In this document: positions 55,901 through 62,385 of the stretch, one piece after another
How positions within the stretch are numbered: position 1 is the first letter of the stretch
Layout: each line of letters opens with the position of its first letter
Source of the DNA: Vagococcus fessus
GTDB lineage: Bacteria; Bacillota; Bacilli; Lactobacillales; Vagococcaceae
DNA: 64,000 bases
Reading direction: 5' to 3'
Assembly: GCF_003987565.1 (NCBI RefSeq)
Contig: NZ_NGJY01000002.1
Coordinates: forward strand, 434,001-498,000
Program-made: the position numbers and the translations under genes
Notes under the pieces: generated by a model
Told to the model about the DNA's origin: nothing
Seen by the model: only the letters and a program-made list of their open reading frames with translations
The model's database searches: none

Positions 55901-56970
55901 GCTTCAAAATCATGCTCTAAATCAATTTTCATTGGATCTGTTGACCAGATTGAACTTACTTGATCTTTACCTTTGTTTTTTTCACTATCAGTCATAACCA
56001 CGATATCAGTATTCGTTACTTTCTCTTTAGTAACGTAAGCATTACCTTGGATATCTTCTGTAGCAAAGATTTGATCTAATGCAAGACCGCGTGGTGCTTT
56101 ACTGATAATATCTTCTGTTGGTTGTTCTGGAGTTTTTTTGAAAGTTTCTGGAGCATAAGACTCAAGGTCTTTCGCTTCATCTTTATCTCCATTTTTTGTT
56201 AATTCTTTAAGGCCCGCTTCCGTTAGAACACCATCAACGATGAAGTCATCCGGGTCAGCACTTAATTCTTTATCTTTAGAAGGTTTATCTTTAGATTCTT
56301 TATCCTTAGATGGTTTTTCTTTAGAAGAATTTTCTTCTTTTTCAGTTGTTTGAGATGCTTCTTTATTACTAGAAGTTTCTTTTTCTTCTGATTTTGAAGA
56401 TTCCTCCTTAGTTCCTTCTGTTTCTACAGACTCTTCTGATTTAGCTTCACTTTCAGTTTCTTTACTTTCTGATGAGCTTTCTGAAGACTTAGCTGCAGTT
56501 TCTTCTGTTTGGCTTGATGATACTTCTTTCTCATTTTTACCTTCAGAAGTAACTGTTTCTTTTTTCTCTGTATCACTTGTAGGTAATTCATTTGGAATTT
56601 CTAACTTTTCTTTAGCTTCTTTAGTATAGGCAACATCAATCAATTTAATTAATTTCGGATGCTCTTTATCCAAAGCTTTAGTTAAGTCAGTGAACTTCTC
56701 TGAAAATTTAGAAAACTCTTTTTTATCTTTGATAGAAATTTCTTCTAAGATATTTTTAGCTTTTACTGCATCTTCTTTAAGTTCTTTTTTCGTTTCTTTT
56801 AGTTCGCTTAGGTAGTCTAACGTGAATAACATGTACTCTCTACGTTCGCTATCTTTAAAGTTCTCTAACATATTTTCATGTTCAGCTGAACCTACATAGC
56901 CTACTGCAACAGAACTGATTGGTGAACCTAACATAACACCTAATGACATTAAACAAATAAATTTCTTCAT
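52975..56970 (-). CDS. Giant lectin-like WxL protein, locus A
   Basis: The 1331-residue secreted protein has a signal peptide (1-24), a helical region (about 25-120) and a Ser/Glu/Lys-rich low-complexity stretch (about 130-250). A legume-type lectin-like domain follows (about 280-680, with ADGMAFVLQND and FAVEFDTHTN). Then come several all-beta modules, and a C-terminal WxL-type domain (about 1180-1331) with GWELSV and ITWNIKP. It should bind both a glycan target and peptidoglycan, acting as an adhesin-like tip. I chose the ATG at 56970 because AAAGGAG lies six bases upstream and a signal peptide follows; an upstream frame start lacks both. It is the first gene of locus A. Confidence 0.9.
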   Translation of the reverse strand: MKKFICLMSLGVMLGSPISSVAVGYVGSAEHENMLENFKDSERREYMLFTLDYLSELKETKKELKEDAVKAKNILEEISIKDKKEFSKFSEKFTDLTKALDKEHPKLIKLIDVAYTKEAKEKLEIPNELPTSDTEKKETVTSEGKNEKEVSSSQTEETAAKSSESSSESKETESEAKSEESVETEGTKEESSKSEEKETSSNKEASQTTEKEENSSKEKPSKDKESKDKPSKDKELSADPDDFIVDGVLTEAGLKELTKNGDKDEAKDLESYAPETFKKTPEQPTEDIISKAPRGLALDQIFATEDIQGNAYVTKEKVTNTDIVVMTDSEKNKGKDQVSSIWSTDPMKIDLEHDFEAEMSLYLGGNEADAADGMAFVLQNDSVQGTKAIGKGGASLGVYGDPAHTTNVFKKESIQNSFAVEFDTHTNRGTLDKRMPRMKVGQKNGWTGGLIPFPIVRTGYKTYYNRSAKQHIAATYPAYDNPAGKGMLPGYQLDFYPDTPYMKSPAGYKGGWIGLEQIPANTDPNKLSPREGLLNDGNFYYNKKKTDALPIMSYSSWFKNYPVINHDTMFYSQSLFDGSKQNLANGKWHDFTVKYLAPSKHEDMKDMGTMELTFDGKKIKTVRALDFQALGIDPKSDVKNIRWGFTAATGKKASTQAVVFKQIPDLINVKHEEDILDEEGQSIYKDGDKTKIPDVDAGQQVTYQTSVEYISGKQSWLNPEIISTITPYGQYVNNSYEVSFDEGKTWTKLDDDNPDEIVRTKNDITAKLDKTISLEGPTKVMTRFKVDIDPTDVDLLVKEKVRYFGKNDSFLSDTLQYTIKQTPMKADMVITNTLTDSPIDGNNDMVIGSISNIQDPYKDTKMEVVLTGDDAVEGEVVPVSGKGDTRSFTFTQTNGKTFTASNRIRAKLVPAANDKQEIISVASKEVLDKTAPTGTKEAPVTTFKRTKTEAESLEVDPMLFVTDIEDTNPTVNPEDIKVELVDEELFRKNIQTLTNGAPHKVKVHLEDPSGNVNETIATELYVVDPKDRIELRADDEFTVMTGEVKDPSKEALLPEEELTPVLEEAGNWQGIYREEDLTESDISEYIQPDYTDMKHTPGRYPVNLHLEYQLVPEEGGEEGGESRLAKSGKPFTPLKYKVKFLTKKEADKIRKSGRAEENPIYTTDDKLVYVNVIDGDLEMEVEGDLSYKGKLQSKETQLKPETDMKVTIKDGRTSEKGWELSVKNSPFTDKNNTRAGELPLSLVVLNKDGSVQMDLNSSEQTIKTGDEKSLELSLGKSSEDQHLETKVGASSHTWGNPDMEYTSEITWNIKPQNDTLSKITDKLSAKKGADK

Positions 56971-57198
56971 TTTTTGCTCCTTTCTTAACTTTTTCATACA
57001 ACTTCTCACTATACATTAGGTCCGTTTAATGAACTGATATCCAAAAAGATTCAACTTTCGTTATTAAACGATCGTTATATGAATAAAATAACAATATTAA
57101 ACTCATAAGACATCTTTACTCACACTTCTTACTGCTTAATTATGAGTATTTATTGAATATCTTGCGTCCCCAAACACATATTAAACTTTCCGTAAATC

Positions 57199-57227
57199 AT
57201 TGTAGCACGTTTAAAAATCGCGGTCTA
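57199..57227 (-). promoter_or_regulatory. Likely promoter of WxL locus A
   Basis: On the minus strand, TAGACC-N17-TACAAT matches sigma-A consensus at four and five positions. It is the best candidate in the long upstream region. Confidence 0.45.
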
Positions 57228-57732
57228 TCCGTTTTTTACTTTTTTTTACAAATTCGATAATTATACTATAACGAATTCCTTTATTTTATTTTAATTTTTA
57301 AAAATATTGTTAATTTTTTCAAAAAAAAAACAACTTTTTAACCCCCTTTTATAAAAAACAAAGCTCTTTCTTGTTCATTTATCATGACAAAAAAAACAAA
57401 ATGAAATAAATTGTACATTAATGTTTTTCGATATTTTTTTGGGGAAAGTAGCTAAAAATCAAAAACCGACTATAAGTTTTTTTTTACTTTATAAATAAAA
57501 ACTCTATCGAAAAGCCTTTAAATTCAACGTTCATTCCATTTTTTTTAAAAAAACTAAAAAAAAACTGGAAAATAAAACTCGTATTTCACAGATACGACCT
57601 TAAAATTCCCTTTAGATATCCTTGCTGTATCAGTATATTTTTTTAGACACATATAAAGATTATATAACTGAATTTAATTTGAACAAAAATAGTGAAATGA
57701 AGAGAATTATTGAATTTAAACCTTATAAGAAA

Positions 57733-57768
57733 TAAAAAAAAGCATCAAGCTTTCGCTTGATGCTTTTC
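57733..57768 (-). terminator. Terminator downstream of the aquaporin gene
   Basis: AAAAGCATCAAGC and GCTTGATGCTTTT form a perfect stem around TTTC, with a T-run after it on the minus strand. Confidence 0.9.
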
Positions 57769-57774
57769 TATTCC

Positions 57775-58443
57775 TTATGCTTCTTCTGAAGATAAGACAA
57801 ATTTACCAACTAATGCAGCTAAAGCAGCTCCAACCATAGGTGCTAAGATAAATACCCATAATTGTGTTAAAGCTTCACCACCAGCAAATAAAGCCGGTCC
57901 AATACTACGAGCTGGGTTAACAGATGTTCCAGTCATTGGAATACCTAATAAGTGAATTAGAATTAATGTAAAACCAATAACAAGACCTTCCATTTTGTTG
58001 ATACCATGTTTACCAGTAACCGTTACGATAACTAATACAAATACAAATGTTAAAATAACTTCAGCGATGAATGAACCTAAACCACCTAATGTTCCAAATG
58101 AATTTTGACCCATATTAGTTGTTTCAATACTTGATGCTGATAAGAAATAGAATAATGTTGCAGATCCTAAAATAGCACCTACCACTTGGCTTACCATGTA
58201 AACCAATCCTTCTTTAATATCCATACGTTTGTTAACGATCATTGATAATGTTACAGCTGGGTTAATGTGACATCCTGACACAACACCAATAGTGTATGCC
58301 ATCGCAACGATTGATAAACCGAATGCAACTGATACGCCTAAAATCCCAACACCATCAGCACCTCCACCTAAAACTGCAGTTCCTGTACCGAATAAAACTA
58401 AAACAAATGTACCAATAATTTCAGCAATAATTTTTTTTGCCAT
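57775..58443 (-). CDS. Aquaporin/aquaglyceroporin (MIP family)
   Basis: The 222-residue membrane channel has six helices and both NPA half-helix motifs: GCHINPAVTLS and GTSVNPARSIG. The short length and the second motif context favour a water channel of the AqpZ/AqpM type over a glycerol facilitator. I chose the ATG at 58443, eight bases after GAGGAG; a frame start at 58488 lacks a site. The gene lies between the two WxL loci on the same strand, 126 bases after locus B ends. No clear terminator separates it from locus B, so read-through is possible. Confidence 0.93.
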   Translation of the reverse strand: MAKKIIAEIIGTFVLVLFGTGTAVLGGGADGVGILGVSVAFGLSIVAMAYTIGVVSGCHINPAVTLSMIVNKRMDIKEGLVYMVSQVVGAILGSATLFYFLSASSIETTNMGQNSFGTLGGLGSFIAEVILTFVFVLVIVTVTGKHGINKMEGLVIGFTLILIHLLGIPMTGTSVNPARSIGPALFAGGEALTQLWVFILAPMVGAALAALVGKFVLSSEEA

Positions 58444-58569
58444 ACTATCTCTCCTCTCTTGTTCATTTATAGATTGTAAAACAAACAAAGATGTAATTGC
58501 AATTAGTTTTTCATATTTTCAGAAAATTCTCATTTAATATCGTTTTCAATACCTATATATCCTCTAAAT

Positions 58570-59586
58570 TTAATTTAATTTACTTTTATCATTATTTTTT
58601 TGTTTTTTCATCCAGAAATAGCCAATTGTCATAACTAAAATAATAAATAGTAAAATACTTCCACCTAGTATATAGCCTAAATATGAGTTTTCTTCTGTCA
58701 CATGAATAGCTGAATCATTCATGTCTTTTGCTTCTTTTTTTGATATCTCAAAGCTCTTATCCCACTTCCACAAGCCATATGGTGTATCGAATGAGAATTT
58801 TGCAGTATAGGTCCCAGACACTACATTGTTATCCCCCCACTGCATTTGATAAGGTAAATATGAATTAGGAGCAATACTCATCTCTTCCTTACTCTGAGAA
58901 GCAATTTTCTTATCCCCTTTAAATAAATCAAGCTTAAAAATACCTCGTGATAAAATATTTTGTTCTGTATTTTCTAGCTTTATTTGTAAATAATTTCGTT
59001 TATTTTCTTGTATATTTCTTAACGATATAAACTCTAAATTCGGCTTAATTTGTTCGTCACTTTCAGTAAGCATAAGGGGAACAGTATAAGAAAAACGATT
59101 TTTAAACATTTTTCCTTTTTCACTATCTGACACAGCATTCAATACATAAATTGCCCCTAATTTAATCCCTTTAAACTCTTTTTTCGGCGCTTTCAAAGAA
59201 AAAATAATTTCCTTAGTTTCATCGGGATTTAGCTCGATTGATTTCTCTTTTGTTGTCACTAACTTAGAAATAGGATTAATCATACTTTCTGGCAATTCAA
59301 CCTCATCTTCTCCATAAGCAATGACTCCCTCCGGCGTTGTATAGGCATCGTTAATAAAAATATCTGCAGATGTTTTATTTTTTGAGCCATTTTTTACTTT
59401 AATTTTCAAATTATAATTTTCATTCGGTATTACTTTTAAATTAAAAGAAGAGGTATCTTTTTTATCAATAGAATTCTTATGCGGTTCAACTTGAACGGAT
59501 AGGCTATTACCTTCAGCAAAGCCATGGTTCGGCATAGACACCATAGCTCCCATTACAAGGATTAAATATATAATCTTTTTTTTCAT
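58570..59586 (-). CDS. WxL-interacting protein (DUF916-DUF3324), locus B
   Basis: The protein of about 338 residues has a signal peptide, a DUF916 domain (NSLSVQVEPHKNSID), a DUF3324 domain (QWGDNNVVSGTY), one membrane helix and a short basic tail. I chose the ATG at 59586, preceded by AAGGAG; the frame from 59631 lacks a site. It ends locus B and corresponds to the gene at 48952-49989. Over the 114-residue block from KNRFSYTVP to WKW, 105 residues are identical, against about 93 of 133 in the preceding block. Confidence 0.92.
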   Translation of the reverse strand: MKKKIIYLILVMGAMVSMPNHGFAEGNSLSVQVEPHKNSIDKKDTSSFNLKVIPNENYNLKIKVKNGSKNKTSADIFINDAYTTPEGVIAYGEDEVELPESMINPISKLVTTKEKSIELNPDETKEIIFSLKAPKKEFKGIKLGAIYVLNAVSDSEKGKMFKNRFSYTVPLMLTESDEQIKPNLEFISLRNIQENKRNYLQIKLENTEQNILSRGIFKLDLFKGDKKIASQSKEEMSIAPNSYLPYQMQWGDNNVVSGTYTAKFSFDTPYGLWKWDKSFEISKKEAKDMNDSAIHVTEENSYLGYILGGSILLFIILVMTIGYFWMKKQKNNDKSKLN

Positions 59587-59608
59587 TTCTATGTCACTCC
59601 TTATTAAT

Positions 59609-59646
59609 AATGAAAGGCAGAAGGTTTTCACCTTCTGCCTTTCATT
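59609..59646 (-). repeat. Hairpin between WxL gene and WxIP gene, locus B
   Basis: AATGAAAGGCAGAAGG and CCTTCTGCCTTTCATT form a perfect 16-base-pair stem around a six-base loop, six bases after the WxL stop codon. It shares the GCAGAAGG stem with locus A and lacks a T-run on the minus strand. Confidence 0.75.
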
Positions 59647-59652
59647 CTATTA

Positions 59653-60453
59653 CTATGCTGGTGTTGCTGCTTTTGCAAATGATGTTCCACCTGTAAGGTT
59701 CCATGTTAATGTTGATGTATAATCAGACGCCGCAACTTTAATACTATCAGCTGCTGGAATTTCTAATGTCACACCGCTATTTGATTGCGTTGACTGAATA
59801 TCTTCCTTACCAAATACCATTGACCATGTTCCGCCACCTTTTTGAGCATCTGCGGTCATGATTTCTTGACCTTTTTTATTAAATTCAATTTTCTCAACTG
59901 CTGTAACTGGTGCAAAACTTTCTAAACCTTCACTGTTAGAAATAATACGTTTATCATTCACCTTAATATAAGTCGCATCTAGATTTTCTTCACCTGATGT
60001 TAAGGCTGTTGTATCTAGACTAAGTGTCCAACCTTTTTGTCCTCCACGTACATCTGTTACTTGTACATATGATGTATAGTTAACTGCATCATCTTCAGAC
60101 TTGATAACACTTTCGTTCTCTAGTGACATTGCGCCAACTTTAATTTCATGATCCCCAAAGTCAAAGTTAGGAGCTAAGTTAATCATAAGTGGTCCTGAAG
60201 TTTCAGGTGTATTTCCTCCTGGATTAGGAACAATAACTTCTGGCTTTTCATTTTCACCTTCTCCACCACCGCCGCCTGGAGGTGTTGGTTTTTCATTTTC
60301 ACCACCACCTTCTCCGCCGCCATTACCTGGATGAAACTTAACATGACCTTCTGTATCTAATTTTGTAGGTGAAATATTAGCCGCTCCTGCTACTAATGCC
60401 CCTGTCATTGATCCTAAAATTGTTGCTATTACTAATACATTAATTTTTTTCAT
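59653..60453 (-). CDS. WxL domain surface protein, locus B, third copy
   Basis: The 266-residue protein has a signal peptide (1-25), mature motif KLDTEGHVKFHPGN, a Gly/Glu/Pro linker and a WxL domain with GWTLSL and LTWNL. It is the closest pair between the two loci. Long stretches such as DFGDHEIKVGAMSLENESV are identical to the locus A protein. It begins with an AAAAGGGG site, 27 bases after the preceding WxL gene. Confidence 0.93.
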   Translation of the reverse strand: MKKINVLVIATILGSMTGALVAGAANISPTKLDTEGHVKFHPGNGGGEGGGENEKPTPPGGGGGEGENEKPEVIVPNPGGNTPETSGPLMINLAPNFDFGDHEIKVGAMSLENESVIKSEDDAVNYTSYVQVTDVRGGQKGWTLSLDTTALTSGEENLDATYIKVNDKRIISNSEGLESFAPVTAVEKIEFNKKGQEIMTADAQKGGGTWSMVFGKEDIQSTQSNSGVTLEIPAADSIKVAASDYTSTLTWNLTGGTSFAKAATPA

Positions 60454-60480
60454 ATCTATTTCCCCTTTTTAGTTAGTTAA

Positions 60481-61242
60481 TTATGCTTTAGGTGTTGCTG
60501 ATAAAACGTCTTCTGGTGCCCCTACTAAATTCCATGTAATTGTTGATGTATATTCTCCAACAGAAGCTTTAACTGCATCTGCACCTGTTAAATTTAATTT
60601 AACATCGTTGTTTAGCTCTTCTGTTTGAGTACTGTTTTTACCCATAATTCCAGACCATACGCCTTCTCCAGCTTCTGCTCCTGCTAACATAACATCTGTT
60701 TGGTTCCCGTCAAATTTAATTTCATTAAACATGCTTGTTGGCGCAGCTGCCATATTTCCTTCTTCACCTTTTACATTGAAGCTACTAATTTGAATTGAAC
60801 TTCCACCATCTAAAATGCTATCACCATTTTCTAAAGCTGTTGCAGTTGCTGATAATGACCAGCCAGTATGTGTTCCACGTACATCTTTTACTTGCACAAA
60901 GTGCGTTACTTTTCCAGATTCGTTTTCAATAATGTTTTTTGCTGCTACTTCTTTCGCTTTAGCATCTAATTTAACTGTACCGAAATCAAAATTAGGAGCA
61001 TATGTAATCATTAAATCAGAAGTCGTTTCCGGTGTTTCTCCACCAGGTCCTGGTTCAATTTCCCCACCGCCACCTGGTGGTGTTGGTTTCTCTGTATTTT
61101 CTCCTCCTGTTTCAACTTTTTCAAATTCAACTTTCGCTGTTGTATCCAATTTATTTGGTTCTTTATTAGCTGCTGATGCAACTACGCCACCTACCATTGT
61201 TGATGCTAAAACTGCTAATGTTACTAAATTAATTTTTTTCAT
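60481..61242 (-). CDS. WxL domain surface protein, locus B, second copy
   Basis: The 253-residue protein has a signal peptide (1-25), mature motif KLDTTAKVEFEKVE, a short Pro/Gly linker and a WxL domain with GWSLSA and TITWNL. Its counterpart in locus A is at 50914-51690. It follows the first WxL gene by 26 bases with an AGGAGG-type site. The linker is shorter than that of the locus A protein. Confidence 0.93.
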   Translation of the reverse strand: MKKINLVTLAVLASTMVGGVVASAANKEPNKLDTTAKVEFEKVETGGENTEKPTPPGGGGEIEPGPGGETPETTSDLMITYAPNFDFGTVKLDAKAKEVAAKNIIENESGKVTHFVQVKDVRGTHTGWSLSATATALENGDSILDGGSSIQISSFNVKGEEGNMAAAPTSMFNEIKFDGNQTDVMLAGAEAGEGVWSGIMGKNSTQTEELNNDVKLNLTGADAVKASVGEYTSTITWNLVGAPEDVLSATPKA

Positions 61243-61268
61243 TGTTAATTCCTCCTATTTTATAATTT

Positions 61269-62063
61269 TTAAACTGCTGGTGTTGCTGCGTCTGATGCTG
61301 TTGTATTTCCTGTTAAGTTCCATGTTAATGTTGCTGTATAATCAACTGCTGAAACTTTTGCCATATCTTTAGCTGAAATATTTAATTGAACGTCTGGATT
61401 AACTGTTATACCTTCATTTGTTGTTAATGTTGCAGCTGATCCGAAGTTAGCTGCCCAAGAACCTTCTCCAGCTTTTGCAGCAGCAGTCATTACTGTAACA
61501 TCTGTTTGTGGGAAATTAATTGTTTGAGTTGATTCCACATTAGCTTGTCCTTCTGATTCTCCTTTAGCCGTCACATTAGTTAAGCTTATTGATGCATCAT
61601 CTAATGTTGTCGCATCTTCTCCCTCAGTACTCTTAAAATCAGTTGTTGTTAATGATAAATTCCAACCTTCATGTGTTCCGCGGTTATCTAATACTTCTGC
61701 AAAATGAGCAACATCTTTACCGTCTACATCTTTGATTTGACTTTCAGCTGGAACAGCAATTGTTTTAGCTTGGATTTTCACTTCACCAAATTCAAAATTA
61801 GGAGCAAAGTTAATCATTAGTGGTGCTTTTTCTGACGGTTGATTTCCTCCCGGTCCTGGTTCGATTTCACCGCCACCCTCTGGTCCTTTAGGAGGTTCTA
61901 CTGTTCCACCGCCCTCTCCGCCATTATCATCTTGAATAAATTTTACATGTGTTATTGTATCTAAATCTTGTGGTCCTTTACCTGGTTCTGCTGCTGAAAC
62001 TGCAACACCACCTAAAATAGTTGATACTAATGTAGTTACTGCTAAAAATTGAATTTTTTTCAT
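61269..62063 (-). CDS. WxL domain surface protein, locus B, first copy
   Basis: The 264-residue protein has a signal peptide (1-25), mature motif DLDTITHVKFIQDD, a Gly/Glu/Pro linker and a WxL domain with GWNLSL and LTWNL. It starts one base after the LPXTG stop codon region, so translation is likely coupled. Its counterpart in locus A is at 51750-52532; the domain is conserved but the linker has changed. Confidence 0.93.
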   Translation of the reverse strand: MKKIQFLAVTTLVSTILGGVAVSAAEPGKGPQDLDTITHVKFIQDDNGGEGGGTVEPPKGPEGGGEIEPGPGGNQPSEKAPLMINFAPNFEFGEVKIQAKTIAVPAESQIKDVDGKDVAHFAEVLDNRGTHEGWNLSLTTTDFKSTEGEDATTLDDASISLTNVTAKGESEGQANVESTQTINFPQTDVTVMTAAAKAGEGSWAANFGSAATLTTNEGITVNPDVQLNISAKDMAKVSAVDYTATLTWNLTGNTTASDAATPAV

Positions 62064-62064
62064 A

Positions 62065-62385
62065 TTATGACACGTCCTTATTTTTTTTATTAAAATAGTA
62101 AGCTATTATTCCGCTCACTAAAATCAAACTACCACTTATTTTATAGACAAATGACGTCTTCACTTCTCCTGTTTGAGGCAAAGTTCCTTTATGGTTTAAA
62201 CCTTCTAGTTTGCCTTTATGCGGTGTATCACCAACATCTTGCCCTAATTTATTTGGATTTTCTCCATGGAATCTAACTCCTGTTTTAGTGTCCACAGTTG
62301 AAACGACTGTGGTTGCTGCTTGTGAAGCTGTTCCTAACAAACAACACAGCAATACTAAACTAACCATTATTCGTCTCATTATCAT
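62065..62385 (-). CDS. Small LPXTG surface protein, locus B
   Basis: The 106-residue protein has a signal peptide, the mature motif VDTKTGVRFHGENPN identical to locus A, a short His/Lys/Gly linker, LPQTGE, a membrane helix and a basic tail. It is a sortase A substrate. It overlaps the upstream large gene as ATGA. The linker is much shorter than in locus A and lacks the Gly/Asn-rich stretch, so the two LPXTG proteins would differ in reach from the wall. Confidence 0.92.
   Translation of the reverse strand: MIMRRIMVSLVLLCCLLGTASQAATTVVSTVDTKTGVRFHGENPNKLGQDVGDTPHKGKLEGLNHKGTLPQTGEVKTSFVYKISGSLILVSGIIAYYFNKKNKDVS

Larger units (their letters stand above)
56971..57774. other. Long AT-rich region upstream of WxL locus A
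   Basis: These 804 bases contain no credible gene. On the minus strand, TAGACC (57222-57227) and TACAAT (57199-57204) at 17-base spacing form a plausible promoter for locus A, giving a leader of about 220 bases. A perfect palindrome AACGATCGTT lies at 57067-57076. Poly-A and poly-T tracts are dense from 57230 to 57560, which suggests curved DNA. The aquaporin terminator is at the far end. Confidence 0.45.

Noticed and set aside
57230-57560. Replication origin in the AT-rich stretch upstream of WxL locus A
   Set aside because: There are poly-A/T tracts but no cluster of DnaA boxes and no dnaA or dnaN gene nearby.
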